Below are positions 40,028 through 49,975 of a DNA stretch of 64,000 nt, one piece after another. The position numbers and the translations under genes are program-made. Numbering within the stretch: the stretch's first letter is position 1; every line of letters begins with the position of its first letter. Below the pieces are notes generated by a model. That model ran no database searches, was not told the origin of the DNA, and saw only the letters and a list, made by a program, of their open reading frames with translations. The DNA comes from Serratia bockelmannii (lineage in GTDB: Bacteria > Pseudomonadota > Gammaproteobacteria > Enterobacterales > Enterobacteriaceae), in NCBI RefSeq assembly GCF_008011855.1, contig NZ_VOUX01000033.1, positions 372,001-436,000 on the forward strand. The letters run 5' to 3'.

Positions 40028-41197
40028 TCAGAGCCTCTGCTTCACGTAATCCACCAGGCGCGAGAACACGCCGCCCTGCGGTACCGCCTGCAGCGCCACC
40101 AGCGGTAGGGTTTTCACTACCTGGCCATTGTCGCTGATACGGATCTCACCAACGGTTTGTCCTTTATTCACCGGCGCTTCCAGCCGCGCGGTATTGATCA
40201 CGTACTGCGCCTTCAGCTTGTCCGCTTCGTTTTTTGGCAGGCTGAGCGACTGCTCTTGCACGCTGCCGACCGGTAACCGGTGATTCTCGCCGTACCAGAC
40301 TGGCTCTTCCCCCAGGCTCTGGCCGGCGCTGAACAGGTGTACCGTGGTAAAGTCGCGCAGCCCCCAGCTCAGCAGCTTGCGCGCCTGTTCCTCGCGGCCT
40401 TTGGAACTTTTGCCGCCCATCACCACGGCAATCAGGCGGCGATCCCCTTCGGTGGCGGAGGCGATGATGTTGAAGCCGGCAGAGGCGGTGTGCCCAGTTT
40501 TCAACCCATCGACGTGCAGCGTCTTATCCCACAGCAGGCCGTTGCGGTTCTGCTGCGTGATACCGTTCCAGGTCAGCGATTTCTCGCTGTACATGTGGTA
40601 TTCCGCCGGCTCACTCATGATGATGGCGCGCGCAATCACCGCCAGATCGCCGGCGGTGGTGAATTGCCCCGGCGCATCCAGCCCGTGTACCGTTTCGAAA
40701 TGGGTGTTCTGCAGGCCCAGCTGCGCGCTCTTCTCGTTCATCAGCTTGACGAAGTTGGCCTGGCTGCCCGCCACATAGTCCGCCATCGCCACGCAGGCGT
40801 CGTTGCCGGAATCGATGATGATACCGCGGCTGAGATCGCGAACCGTGACCCTGTCACCAGGCTTCAGGAACATCAACGAAGAACCTTTGAACACCGGGTT
40901 GCCCTGCGCCCAGGCGTCTTTCCCCACGGTGACGACATCGTCGAGGCCAATCTTGTGCTGATCGAGCGCGTGGTCGATCACCAACCCGGTCATGAGTTTG
41001 GTCAAGCTGGCCGGGTTGCGCCGTTCGTCGGCATTGCCGGCCGCCAGTACCTGGCCGGTGGTGTAATCCATCAAAACGTAAGAGGCGGCGTCTATCGCCG
41101 GTGGGGTCATGGTGGGAAAATGGGGCGTCGTTTCCGCCGCCTGCGCCGCTAAAGGCAGTAATATACCGCCGATCACCACTGATACTGAACGCTTCAC
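40028..41197 (-). CDS. dacD: D-alanyl-D-alanine carboxypeptidase DacD (PBP6b)
   Basis: 389 residues using a GTG start at 41197, chosen because it follows an AGGA site and begins the signal peptide directly (KRSVSVVIGGILLPLAAQA); a longer open frame exists. Penicillin-binding motifs: SLTK (Ser64-Lys67), SGN (130-132), KTG (233-235). C-terminal PBP5-type domain and amphipathic anchor helix (FSRLVDYVKQRL). Trims the terminal D-Ala of murein pentapeptides in the periplasm. Confidence 0.94.
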   Translation of the reverse strand: MKRSVSVVIGGILLPLAAQAAETTPHFPTMTPPAIDAASYVLMDYTTGQVLAAGNADERRNPASLTKLMTGLVIDHALDQHKIGLDDVVTVGKDAWAQGNPVFKGSSLMFLKPGDRVTVRDLSRGIIIDSGNDACVAMADYVAGSQANFVKLMNEKSAQLGLQNTHFETVHGLDAPGQFTTAGDLAVIARAIIMSEPAEYHMYSEKSLTWNGITQQNRNGLLWDKTLHVDGLKTGHTASAGFNIIASATEGDRRLIAVVMGGKSSKGREEQARKLLSWGLRDFTTVHLFSAGQSLGEEPVWYGENHRLPVGSVQEQSLSLPKNEADKLKAQYVINTARLEAPVNKGQTVGEIRISDNGQVVKTLPLVALQAVPQGGVFSRLVDYVKQRL

Positions 41198-41407
41198 GCT
41201 GTGTTCCTCAGGCCCGCAGGCTGAATAAAATGCCAATATAATCCGCGAGATAGACTGCATGAATTCACTTTCAGACGAAACCATTACTCTTTTGCAGCGG
41301 GTGTCTTTATGCAACCATTTGTTTAGGTCAGCGTCCGCCTGCGATAGATACGCTCTATGCCGCCATTGCCCCATTCGATTAGACGCCTGCCTGCCACGCC
41401 CCTAAAC

Positions 41408-41436
41408 TTGTGACATAAATACGCAAGACGCATAAA
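41408..41436 (+). promoter_or_regulatory. Candidate promoter of the ydeP-like gene
   Basis: TTGTGA, 17-nt spacer, CATAAA, 43 nt before the ATG. The rest of the 282-nt gap from dacD holds nothing I can name. Confidence 0.4.
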
Positions 41437-41479
41437 AAAGCGTTTACTTTTTAGCTACAACCACCTGCGAAGTGTCACC

Positions 41480-43786
41480 ATGAAATTCAAACCGTCAATC
41501 AAGCCTTATACCGGCCCAGCGGGCGGCTGGGGTTCGCTTGAAGCCACCACCCGCTTTGTCCTCGACAGTAAACAAACGCTAAAAAACATGCGCAACCTGA
41601 TGCGCGTCAACAAGGCACGCGGCTTCGACTGCCCCGGTTGCGCCTGGGGCGACGACAACCACAGCACCTTCAGCTTCTGCGAAAACGGCGCCAAAGCGGT
41701 CAGTTGGGAAGCGACGCGCAGCGCCGTGGAGCCTGAGTTCTTCGCCGCCCACAGCGTCAGCACCCTGCAGCAGCAGAGCGACTATTTCCTCGAATACCAG
41801 GGTCGCCTCACCCATCCGATGCGCTACAACGCCGAAACCGACCACTATGAGCCTATCCATTGGCCGGACGCGCTGGCGCTGATCGCCAAGCACATCAACG
41901 GTATGGACAACCCGAACCAGATCGAGCTGTATACCTCGGGCCGCGCCAGCAACGAAGCGTCGTACCTTTATCAGCTGTTCGGCCGCATGCTCGGCACCAG
42001 CAATTTCCCCGACTGCTCCAACATGTGTCACGAAGCGAGCGGCGTCGGGCTGAAGCAGAGCATCGGCGTTGGCAAAGGCACCATCCGCATCGATGACTTC
42101 GAAAAGGCCGACGCCATCTTCGTGTTCGGTCAAAACCCCGGCACCAACCACCCGCGCATGTTGCACAGCCTGAAAAACGCCGCCCGACGCGGCGCGCGTA
42201 TCGTCAGTTTCAACACCCTGCGCGAACGTGGGCTGGAAAGGTTCGCCGATCCGCAGGATCCGGTACAGATGCTGACGCCAAAATCCTCGCCGATCAGCTC
42301 TTCCTATTACCAGCCAAATCTGGGCGGCGATATGGCAGCGGTGCGCGGCATGGTGAAAGCGCTGCTGGAAACTCACCGCCAGCGTATGGCCGCTGGTGAA
42401 CCCGCCCTGTTCGACCTGGCATTTATCGAACAGCACAGCGTCGGCGTGGAGGCTTACCTGGCGCAGGTGGACGCGACCGAGTGGCAGACCATTACCGCGC
42501 AATCGGGCCTGAGCGAAGCGCAATTGCGCCAGGCGGCGGCCACCTACCAGGGTGCCGAACGGGTGATCTGCACCTGGGCGATGGGCGTGACTCAGCATAA
42601 ACACTCTATTGCGACGGTGCGTGAAATCACCAACCTGCAGCTGCTGTTCGGGCAACTGGGCAAACCGGGCGCCGGTCTGTGCCCGGTGCGCGGCCACAGC
42701 AACGTCCAGGGTAACCGCACCATGGGGATTGATGAGAAGTCGCCGAAGGCGCTGCTCGACAGCCTGGAACGCCACTTTAACTTCACCGCCAATCGCGCGG
42801 TGGGGCACAACACGGTGGAAGCGATCGAAGCGATGCTGCGCGGCGAAGTGAAAGTGCTGATCGCGCTGGGCGGCAACCTGGCCGCCGCAGCGCCGGACAC
42901 CGAACGCACCGCCCGCGCCCTGCGCAACTGCGATTTGACGGTGCATATCAGCACCAAGCTTAACCGCAGCCACCTGGTGACCGGCAAAGACGCGCTGATC
43001 CTGCCGACGCTCGGCCGCACCGAACTGGACATGCAGGCCAGCGGCTCGCAGTACATCACGGTCGAGGATTCATTCAGCATGGTTCACGCTTCGGAAGGCA
43101 TCGGCAAACCGCTGGCGGATACTCAACGTTCAGAGACGGCGATCGTCTGCGGCATCGCCGACGCCGTGCTAGGTACGCAACAGCTGGACTGGCTGGAACT
43201 GGCCGACGACTATTCGCTGATCCGCGATCATATCGCCGCCACCATTCCCGGCTTCGAAGATTTCAACCGGCGCTGCGACCAGCCCGGCGGTTTCTACCTG
43301 GGCAATGCCGCCGCCGAACTGCGCTTCGCCACGCCGAGCGGCAAGGCGGAATTCAGCGCCGCCGCGCTGCCGACCACCCTGTTCCCGCAGCTGGGCGACG
43401 AGCAAGCGCCGTTTACCCTGCAGACGCTGCGCTCGCACGATCAGTACAACACCACCATCTATGGTCTGGATGACCGCTACCGCGGCGTTTACGGCCAGCG
43501 CGAAGTGTTATTCATCCATCCGGAGGATCTGGCGGCACTGGGCCTACAGGATGGCGAACGGGTAGAGATAGAAACCCTGTGGAACGATGGCGTGGTGCGT
43601 AAAGTGGACGGGTTCAAGCTGGTGAGTTACGACATTCCGCGTGGCAACCTGGCGGCCTACTACCCGGAAACCAACCCGCTGGTGCCGCTGGCCAGCTTCG
43701 GCGACGGTACCGGCACCCCGACCTCGAAGTCGATCCCGGTGGTGATTCGCCGCAGCGAGCAGCAACCCTCGCTGCGTATTGCCTGA
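41480..43786 (+). CDS. ydeP: YdeP-family molybdopterin oxidoreductase
   Basis: 768 residues. FdhF-like molybdopterin-bis-guanine-dinucleotide enzyme family: Fe-S region with Cys51 and Cys54 (FDCPGCAW) near the N-terminus, YTSGRASNEASYLYQLF, DCSNMCHEASGVGL, and C-terminal dinucleotide-binding domain (LRSHDQYNTTIYGLDDRYRGVYGQR). E. coli YdeP is cytosolic and contributes to acid resistance; its reaction is unknown. Ends 15 nt from the convergent LysR gene. Could also be a second family member rather than the strict orthologue. Confidence 0.88.
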   Translation: MKFKPSIKPYTGPAGGWGSLEATTRFVLDSKQTLKNMRNLMRVNKARGFDCPGCAWGDDNHSTFSFCENGAKAVSWEATRSAVEPEFFAAHSVSTLQQQSDYFLEYQGRLTHPMRYNAETDHYEPIHWPDALALIAKHINGMDNPNQIELYTSGRASNEASYLYQLFGRMLGTSNFPDCSNMCHEASGVGLKQSIGVGKGTIRIDDFEKADAIFVFGQNPGTNHPRMLHSLKNAARRGARIVSFNTLRERGLERFADPQDPVQMLTPKSSPISSSYYQPNLGGDMAAVRGMVKALLETHRQRMAAGEPALFDLAFIEQHSVGVEAYLAQVDATEWQTITAQSGLSEAQLRQAAATYQGAERVICTWAMGVTQHKHSIATVREITNLQLLFGQLGKPGAGLCPVRGHSNVQGNRTMGIDEKSPKALLDSLERHFNFTANRAVGHNTVEAIEAMLRGEVKVLIALGGNLAAAAPDTERTARALRNCDLTVHISTKLNRSHLVTGKDALILPTLGRTELDMQASGSQYITVEDSFSMVHASEGIGKPLADTQRSETAIVCGIADAVLGTQQLDWLELADDYSLIRDHIAATIPGFEDFNRRCDQPGGFYLGNAAAELRFATPSGKAEFSAAALPTTLFPQLGDEQAPFTLQTLRSHDQYNTTIYGLDDRYRGVYGQREVLFIHPEDLAALGLQDGERVEIETLWNDGVVRKVDGFKLVSYDIPRGNLAAYYPETNPLVPLASFGDGTGTPTSKSIPVVIRRSEQQPSLRIA

Positions 43787-43801
43787 ACATGCGCGCCCGG
43801 T

Positions 43802-44656
43802 TCACACCGGGCGCGCCAATATTTCCAGGATAGTCTGCAACTCGTCGGACAGCTGATGCCGTCGCCAGACGAAGTACAGATCGCTCACGCCCTCCTCACC
43901 CATTTCCACCACCTTCAACCCTGGTGCCGGCAAGATCAGCGGCAGCAACGAACCGGGCACGCAGGCCACGCCGCAACCGGCCTGCACGCAGGCCGCCATC
44001 GCGGCATAAGACTCCATTTCCAGCGTCATGCGCGGTTTCAGCCCGCGCGAGGCCAGCCAGTGATCCACCTTCAGGCGAAACGAACATTCGCGGCTGAACG
44101 TGTAAAACTCCAGCGGCACCAGCGTGGCGGCATCGGGTTCCCCGACATCGGCCGGCATCAGCAATACCAGCCGTTCATCGAATGCCTTTTGGCTGGCCAG
44201 CAACGGATGCTCAATCGGGCCGTCGGTGATCGCCAGGTCGAGATCGCTGTCGATCAGCATGCGTTCCAGCACCAGCGAGTCGCGGCTCAGTACGTTGATG
44301 TGCAGATGAGGCTGTAAACGGCGCAGCCTGGCAATACGCGCCGGTAAATGGCTGACCAGCGAGAAATCCAGCGCCCCGAGGTTCAGCAGCCCATGCTGAT
44401 GCTCGCCGGCGAACAGCTGCTTGCTGCGCTCCGCCTGCGCCACGATGTCGCGCGCCTGCTGATAGAACAGCCGCCCTTTGGGATTGACGTACAGCCGGTT
44501 CTTGTCGCGGAAAAACAGCTCACCGCCCAGCGACTCCTCTAGTTCACGCAGCCGCAGCGTGACGTTGGAAGGCACGCAGTGCAGCTCGCGGGCGGCGGCG
44601 GCGATGGTTTTGTGTTCCACCACGGTGCAGAAAAACTTCAGCTGGCTCAGCTTCAT
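43802..44656 (-). CDS. LysR-family transcriptional regulator (paralogue of the one at 3.3 kb)
   Basis: 284 residues. Helix-turn-helix at about 4-62 with LHCVPSNVTLRLRELE. The effector domain includes LLNLGALDFSLVSHLPARIARLR and ITDGPIEHPLLASQKAFDERLVLL, matching the regulator at 3293-4120 in these same places. Divergent from the glyoxalase gene with a 99-nt gap that contains repeated operator-like motifs. Effector unknown. Confidence 0.87.
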   Translation of the reverse strand: MKLSQLKFFCTVVEHKTIAAAARELHCVPSNVTLRLRELEESLGGELFFRDKNRLYVNPKGRLFYQQARDIVAQAERSKQLFAGEHQHGLLNLGALDFSLVSHLPARIARLRRLQPHLHINVLSRDSLVLERMLIDSDLDLAITDGPIEHPLLASQKAFDERLVLLMPADVGEPDAATLVPLEFYTFSRECSFRLKVDHWLASRGLKPRMTLEMESYAAMAACVQAGCGVACVPGSLLPLILPAPGLKVVEMGEEGVSDLYFVWRRHQLSDELQTILEILARPV

Positions 44657-44662
44657 CTATCA

Positions 44663-44688
44663 TTCACTTTTAGTTAGTGTTTTAGTTA
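44663..44688 (+). promoter_or_regulatory. Operator-like repeats between LysR and the glyoxalase gene
   Basis: TTCACTTTTAGT (44663-44674) is identical to 4158-4169 at the paralogous LysR. It overlaps a direct repeat of TTTTAGTTA (44668-44676 and 44680-44688), spaced 12 bp, about one helical turn. Just upstream of the LysR start; a probable autoregulatory site. Confidence 0.45.
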
Positions 44689-44755
44689 AAAACAATTACT
44701 TTAGATTAGCATCGATTTCACCTACAGTCTGCCGACACCCTGAGGAGGATCACTG

Positions 44756-45283
44756 ATGCCACTGAATGATTTACTGACGCTGCCCGGCGTGGCGGCCCAA
44801 CCGGACGCGGTTACCGACGGTTACGTGTTCAACCACACCATGATCCGCGTGAAGGATCTGGCCAAAGCGCTGGATTTCTATACGCGCGTGCTGGGCTTTA
44901 CCCCGGTCTATCTGGAAGAGTTCAAAGAAGCCGCTTTCACCATCTGCTACCTGACGCGCAGCCCGCGCGAGCAGATCCCGCAGGATGACGACGAACGCAA
45001 ACGCTGGGCGCTGAGCCAGCCGGGTATTCTCGAGCTGACCCATAACCACGGCACCGAAAATCAGGCGGATTTCCACTACCACAACGGCAACAGCGAACCG
45101 CGCGGCTTTGGCCACCTGTGCGTCACGGTGCCGGACGTGCGCGCCGCCTGCGAGCGGTTTGAGCGCCTGGGCGTCACCTTCCAGAAACGCCTGCATGAAG
45201 GCCGCATGAACTACGTGGCGTTCATTCGCGATCCAGACGATTACTGGATTGAAATCCTGCAGCCGACGCCGCTGCGGGACTGA
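44756..45283 (+). CDS. gloA: Lactoylglutathione lyase (glyoxalase I), long zinc-type form
   Basis: 175 residues, about 40 longer than classical E. coli GloA, with an N-terminal arm and an internal loop (SPREQIPQDDDERKRWALSQPG) as in the eukaryotic and Pseudomonas GloA3 class. Metal ligands by position: His28 (FNHTMIRV), Glu in ILELTHN, His in GFGHLCV, and Glu in YWIEILQP. Converts the methylglyoxal-glutathione hemithioacetal to S-lactoylglutathione. Ribosome site GAGGA. Likely target of the divergent LysR. Confidence 0.92.
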   Translation: MPLNDLLTLPGVAAQPDAVTDGYVFNHTMIRVKDLAKALDFYTRVLGFTPVYLEEFKEAAFTICYLTRSPREQIPQDDDERKRWALSQPGILELTHNHGTENQADFHYHNGNSEPRGFGHLCVTVPDVRAACERFERLGVTFQKRLHEGRMNYVAFIRDPDDYWIEILQPTPLRD

Positions 45284-45300
45284 TTGTCCCACGCCCTTCA

Positions 45301-45325
45301 CCCCGGCCTGCGCGCCGGGGTTTTT
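45301..45325 (+). terminator. Terminator after gloA
   Basis: CCCCGGC/GCCGGGG stem, 6-base loop, then TTTTT. Confidence 0.85.
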
Positions 45326-45470
45326 CATCGTTCGCCCTTCGATTGACCATTCTTGCGCAAAATCGCGCGGCAACGCGGGGTTCCGTGACGTTAGGCTTGC
45401 TCGCAGCGGGTGATTCGCGTAAAACTGTCAGCCGCAAATCTTGCCACTCACAACCCATTCACTGGACGAT

Positions 45471-47405
45471 ATGTTTCAAGATAACCCGCTGCTGGCGCAG
45501 CTTAAACAGCAACTTCACTCTCAGACCCCGCGCGTTGAAGGCGTCGTGAAAGGGACCGAGAAAGGCTTTGGCTTTCTTGAAGTAGACGGTCAAAAAAGCT
45601 ACTTCATTCCACCGCCGTACATGAAGAAAGTCATGCACGGGGATCGCATTATCGCCACCCTGTACACCGAGAAAGAGCGCGAAATCGCCGAGCCGGAAAC
45701 CCTGGTCGAGCCGTTCCTGTCGCGCTTTGTCGGCCGCGTGCAAAAGCGCGACGATCGCCTGTCCATCGTGCCCGATCATCCGTTGCTGAAAGATGCGATT
45801 CCGTGCCGCCCGGTGCGTGAACTGACCCACAACTTCCAGGCCGGCGACTGGGCGGTGGCGGAAATGCGCCGCCATCCGCTGAAAGGCGATCGCGGCTTCA
45901 ACGCCGACCTGACCCACTTTATCACCGAAGGCGAAGACCATTTCGCCCCGTGGTGGGTGACGCTGGCGCGTCACAACCTGGAAAAAGAGGCGCCGGAGAT
46001 GCAGGCCCTCAGCGAGCCGGACGCTGCGCTGGTGCGTGAAGATCTGACCGCGCTCGAATTCGTCACCATCGACAGCGCCAGCACCGAGGACATGGACGAT
46101 GCGCTGTACGTGACCGACAACGGTGACGGTTCGCTGCAGTTGACCATCGCCATCGCCGATCCGACTGCCTACGTCGAACAAGGCAGCAAGCTGGACGATA
46201 TCGCCCGCGTGCGCGCCTTCACCAATTACCTGCCGGGCTTCAACATCCCGATGCTGCCGCGCGATCTGTCGGACAACCTGTGCTCGCTGCGCCCTAACGA
46301 GCGCCGCCAGGTGCTGGCTTGCCGCGTGACCATCGCCGCCGACGGCGCGCTAGGCGACGATATTCAGTTCTTCGCCGCCGAGATCGAATCCAAAGCCAAA
46401 CTGGTGTACGACGAAGTCTCCGACTGGCTGGACGGCATTGCCGGCTGGCAACCGCCGAGCGACGCCATCGCGCAACAAATCACCCTGCTGAAGCGCGTTT
46501 GCGATGCGCGCAATGCCTGGCGCCACCAGCATGCGCTGGTGTTCAAAGATCGTCCGGACTACCGCTTCGTGCTGGGTGAAAAAGGCGACGTGCTGGAGAT
46601 CGTTACCGAGCAGCGCCGCAGCGCCAACCGCATCGTTGAAGAGTGCATGATCGCCGCCAACGTCTGCGCCGCCATCGTGCTGCGCGATCGCCTGGGCTTC
46701 GGCGTGTACAACGTGCACACCGGTTTCGATCCTGCGCTGGTTGAACAAGCGGTCACCGTGCTGCAGGCCAACGGCGTGGAAGCCGAAGCCGAGAAGCTGC
46801 TGACCCTCGACGGTTTCTGCGAACTGCGCCGCCACCTGGATGCGCAGCCGACCCAGTTCCTCGACAGCCGCATCCGTCGCTTCCAGACCTTCGCCGAGAT
46901 CAGCACTACGCCGGGGCCACACTTCGGTCTGGGTCTGGAGGCTTACGCCACCTGGACATCGCCGATCCGTAAATACGGCGATATGGTCAACCATCGTCTG
47001 CTGAAGGCGATCATCAACCAGCAACCGGCGGAAAAGCCACAGGATGACGTCACGGTGCAGCTGGCGGAGCGCCGCCGCCTGAACCGCATGGCGGAGCGCG
47101 ACGTCGGCGACTGGCTGTACGCCCGCTTCCTGCAGGACAAGGCCGGTACCGATACCCGCTTCAACGCCGAGATCATCGACGTGACCCGTGGCGGCTTGCG
47201 TGTACGCCTGCTGGACAACGGCGCGGTTGCCTTCATCCCGGCGCCGTTCATTCACGCGGTGCGTGACGAGATGCAGTGCAGCCAGGAAACCGGCACCGTG
47301 CAGATTAAAGGCGAAGTGGTTTACCGCCAGAGCGATACCTTGCAGGTCACCATCGCCGAAGTGCGCATGGAAACCCGCAGCGTGATCGCCCGCCCGGCGG
47401 CCTGA
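45471..47405 (+). CDS. rnb: Exoribonuclease II
   Basis: 644 residues, start [10 protein letters not shown] as in E. coli (the frame is open 30 nt further). 3'-5' hydrolytic exoribonuclease for mRNA decay. Two cold-shock domains (about 20-150), RNB catalytic domain with Asp201, Asp207, Asp209, Asp210 ([10 protein letters not shown]), S1 domain at the C-terminus. Numbering of the metal ligands is the same as in E. coli. Confidence 0.97.
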   Translation: MFQDNPLLAQLKQQLHSQTPRVEGVVKGTEKGFGFLEVDGQKSYFIPPPYMKKVMHGDRIIATLYTEKEREIAEPETLVEPFLSRFVGRVQKRDDRLSIVPDHPLLKDAIPCRPVRELTHNFQAGDWAVAEMRRHPLKGDRGFNADLTHFITEGEDHFAPWWVTLARHNLEKEAPEMQALSEPDAALVREDLTALEFVTIDSASTEDMDDALYVTDNGDGSLQLTIAIADPTAYVEQGSKLDDIARVRAFTNYLPGFNIPMLPRDLSDNLCSLRPNERRQVLACRVTIAADGALGDDIQFFAAEIESKAKLVYDEVSDWLDGIAGWQPPSDAIAQQITLLKRVCDARNAWRHQHALVFKDRPDYRFVLGEKGDVLEIVTEQRRSANRIVEECMIAANVCAAIVLRDRLGFGVYNVHTGFDPALVEQAVTVLQANGVEAEAEKLLTLDGFCELRRHLDAQPTQFLDSRIRRFQTFAEISTTPGPHFGLGLEAYATWTSPIRKYGDMVNHRLLKAIINQQPAEKPQDDVTVQLAERRRLNRMAERDVGDWLYARFLQDKAGTDTRFNAEIIDVTRGGLRVRLLDNGAVAFIPAPFIHAVRDEMQCSQETGTVQIKGEVVYRQSDTLQVTIAEVRMETRSVIARPAA

Positions 47406-47434
47406 ACGCCAGCCTGAAACGGTCGCAACGCAAA

Positions 47435-47467
47435 GCGCCGACGGTGAAAACCGCCGGCGTTTTTTTT
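47435..47467 (+). terminator. Terminator of rnb
   Basis: CGCCG-A-CGGT/ACCG-C-CGGCG stem, loop GAAA, then eight T residues. Confidence 0.85.
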
Positions 47468-47470
47468 CGG

Positions 47471-48784
47471 CTAGCGCAGCGGCTCTCCGCCGGTTTCACG
47501 CAGCAATGGCAGCACCGCCAGCGAAGCCAGCGTAGCCACCATCAGATAGACGGCGGGCGCCAGCAGCGAACCGCTCAGCGCGATCGACTGCGAAGCGATG
47601 TACTGGGCGAAGCCGCCGAAGATCGCCACCCCGAGGCTGTAGACCAACGCAAACCCCAGCGCACGAATGCGCTGCGGGAACAGCTCCGAAATCATCAACA
47701 TGGTCGGCACCGAACCGAGCGTGGTCAACCCGACCAGCACCGCGACGATCAGCAGCAGCACCGCAGGATGCGGCACCGCGCTCAGCCACCAAAACGCCGG
47801 CAGGGCCACGATCAGAATCGCGATCCGCGACCCGCGGATCAGCGGCAGACGGCCGTAACGATCGCACCAGTGCCCGACCAGCAGACTGCCGCCGAAGGTG
47901 ATGAGCCCCGCCAATAGCATCGCGGCATAACCGTAGGCCTGCGCCATTCCCAGGTATTTCACCGCGTAGGTGCCGAGATAATACATCGAGATGTAAGTGG
48001 CGACGGTGGCGCCGATGGTCAGCATCACACCGAGCACTACCGCCCGCGAGTGCTGGCGCAGCTGAGCAGGCGGCTCGTGAGCCCGCGCCACCGACGGCCG
48101 ATCGCTTTCCAGCCCGAGACGCAGCCAGCAACCGAGCGGCGCCAGCGCCACGCCGATAAAGAATGGAATGCGCCATCCCCACTCGGCCATGGCGTTCGGT
48201 TCGCCGGAAAGCACCGGCAAGGCCGCACTGAGCGCCAGCGCGGTGACGCCGCCAACCACGGTGGCGATGCCCTGCGTCGCCAGTGACCAGCTGGAATAGA
48301 AACCGCGCCGATGGGGCGGCGCCGACTCCACCAGCAACGACATCGACGCCCCCACCTCGCCGCCCGCCGCTACGCCCTGGATCAGACGCGCGGCCACCAG
48401 CGTGGCGGTTCCCCAATAGCCGGCGCTGGCGTAGGTCGGCGCAAAGCCGATCATCGCCGTGCCCAGGCTCATCAAGGAAATCGTCAGGATCATCGCCGGC
48501 TTGCGGCCACAGCGATCGGCATAGGCGCCAATCAGAATGCCGCCCAGCGGCCGCATGAAAAAGCTGACGCCGAACGTGGCAAACGCCAACAGCAACGCCA
48601 GATGCGGATCGCTAGACGGGGGAAAAAACAATACGCTGATATAAATAACGAAGAAGTTATAAATACCGAAATCGAAAAACTCCAGCGCATTACCGAAGGA
48701 GGCAGCGAATATGACCTTTTTGCCACCGACCTTCGGGGCCGATATTATTTCCGTTTGGGTTTCAGCCGTATTTTCACTCATCAT
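47471..48784 (-). CDS. MFS transporter, metabolite:H+ symporter (MHS) family
   Basis: 437 residues, twelve transmembrane helices. MHS features: GNALEFFDFGIYNFF in helix 1, DRCGRKPAM loop between helices 2 and 3, RLIQGVAAGGEVGAS in helix 4, PPHRRGFYSSW loop. MHS proteins import organic acids, betaines or amino-acid-like solutes; the substrate is unknown. It follows the M20 amidohydrolase by 27 nt on the same strand, so it probably brings in that enzyme's substrate. Confidence 0.87.
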   Translation of the reverse strand: MMSENTAETQTEIISAPKVGGKKVIFAASFGNALEFFDFGIYNFFVIYISVLFFPPSSDPHLALLLAFATFGVSFFMRPLGGILIGAYADRCGRKPAMILTISLMSLGTAMIGFAPTYASAGYWGTATLVAARLIQGVAAGGEVGASMSLLVESAPPHRRGFYSSWSLATQGIATVVGGVTALALSAALPVLSGEPNAMAEWGWRIPFFIGVALAPLGCWLRLGLESDRPSVARAHEPPAQLRQHSRAVVLGVMLTIGATVATYISMYYLGTYAVKYLGMAQAYGYAAMLLAGLITFGGSLLVGHWCDRYGRLPLIRGSRIAILIVALPAFWWLSAVPHPAVLLLIVAVLVGLTTLGSVPTMLMISELFPQRIRALGFALVYSLGVAIFGGFAQYIASQSIALSGSLLAPAVYLMVATLASLAVLPLLRETGGEPLR

Positions 48785-48811
48785 TATCTTCCCTGTTATT
48801 ATTTTTCGCGT

Positions 48812-49975
48812 TTATTTTAAATACGCTTCCGCCAACGCTCCCCAATACTGGCTGCCGGCCGCCAGACAGCCGTCATTGAAGTCATATCCCGGGTTATGCA
48901 CCATGCAGCTGCCTTCGCCATCGCCGTTGCCAACGATCAGGTAGCAGCCCTGCGGATGTGCATCGAGCATGAAGGAGAAATCTTCGCTGCCCATCAGCGG
49001 CCGGGCACCGTAGTGCGCGCGGGCGGCGCCGAACTGCTGCTCCGCCACACGGTGGGCAAAGCGGGTCATCGCTTCGTCGTTGACCAACACCGGCGTACCG
49101 TTAACGTGCTCCACCACCGCGTGGGCACCGAAGCTTGCCGCCTGCGCCTCGATCAGCGCCGGAATGCGCGCCAGCAGGATTGCGCGCGCCTGACGATCCA
49201 GAGAGCGTACGCTGAGCTTCATTTCCGCGCTGTCCGGGATCACGTTGGCCGCCTCACCGGCCTTGATGCTGCCGACGGTGATCACGGCCGCCTCCAGCGG
49301 ATCGATATTACGCGAAACGATGCTCTGTAGGGCGACAGTGATATGCGAGGCCACCAGCACGGGATCGACCGCCAGCTGCGGGATGGCGCCGTGGCCGCCA
49401 CGCCCCTGCACCCGCACGTTGAACTGATCCATCGAGGCCATAAACGGACCGTGTTGGAAGAAGAACTCGCCGAGCGGCATCCCCGGCATGTTGTGCATGG
49501 CGAAGATGGCGTCGCAGGGGAAGCGCTCGAACAGCCCCTGTTCCACCATGCGCGCGCCGCCGTTCAGCATCTCTTCCGCCGGTTGGAAAATCAGGTGCAG
49601 CGTGCCGTTGAAGTTGCGCGTTTGCGCCAGATAGCGGGCGGCACCGAGCAACATAGTGGTGTGACCATCATGGCCGCAGGCGTGCATGCGGTTGGCCACG
49701 CTGCTGCTCCAGGGCTTGCCGTTGTTCTCTTCGATCGGCAGAGCGTCCATATCGGCACGCAATCCGAGGCGTTTAACGCCGTCGCCCACCCGCAACGTAC
49801 CCACCACGCCGGTGCCCGCCAATCCGCGGTGCACCTCATAGCCCCACGAACTCAGATAATCCGCCACCAGATCGCTGGTGCGAAACTCTTCGAAACCCAA
49901 TTCAGGGTGCTGATGAATATCGTGCCGAATGGCCGTGAGCTGCGGTAAATACCCTTCGATGATTTTATTTATCAT
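48812..49975 (-). CDS. M20-family amidohydrolase (hippurate hydrolase/IAA-amino acid hydrolase type)
   Basis: 387 residues. Cytosolic metal-dependent amidase of the M20D group: Cys100 and His102 (MHACGHDGHTTM), catalytic Glu pair in FQPAEEMLNGG, His in AMHNMPG, GRGGHGAIPQ in the dimerisation domain, and a late His in CMVHNPGYDF. Such enzymes cleave N-acyl amino acids (hippurate, p-aminobenzoyl-glutamate, auxin conjugates). Operon with the MHS transporter suggests uptake and hydrolysis of one such amide. Confidence 0.9.
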   Translation of the reverse strand: MINKIIEGYLPQLTAIRHDIHQHPELGFEEFRTSDLVADYLSSWGYEVHRGLAGTGVVGTLRVGDGVKRLGLRADMDALPIEENNGKPWSSSVANRMHACGHDGHTTMLLGAARYLAQTRNFNGTLHLIFQPAEEMLNGGARMVEQGLFERFPCDAIFAMHNMPGMPLGEFFFQHGPFMASMDQFNVRVQGRGGHGAIPQLAVDPVLVASHITVALQSIVSRNIDPLEAAVITVGSIKAGEAANVIPDSAEMKLSVRSLDRQARAILLARIPALIEAQAASFGAHAVVEHVNGTPVLVNDEAMTRFAHRVAEQQFGAARAHYGARPLMGSEDFSFMLDAHPQGCYLIVGNGDGEGSCMVHNPGYDFNDGCLAAGSQYWGALAEAYLK

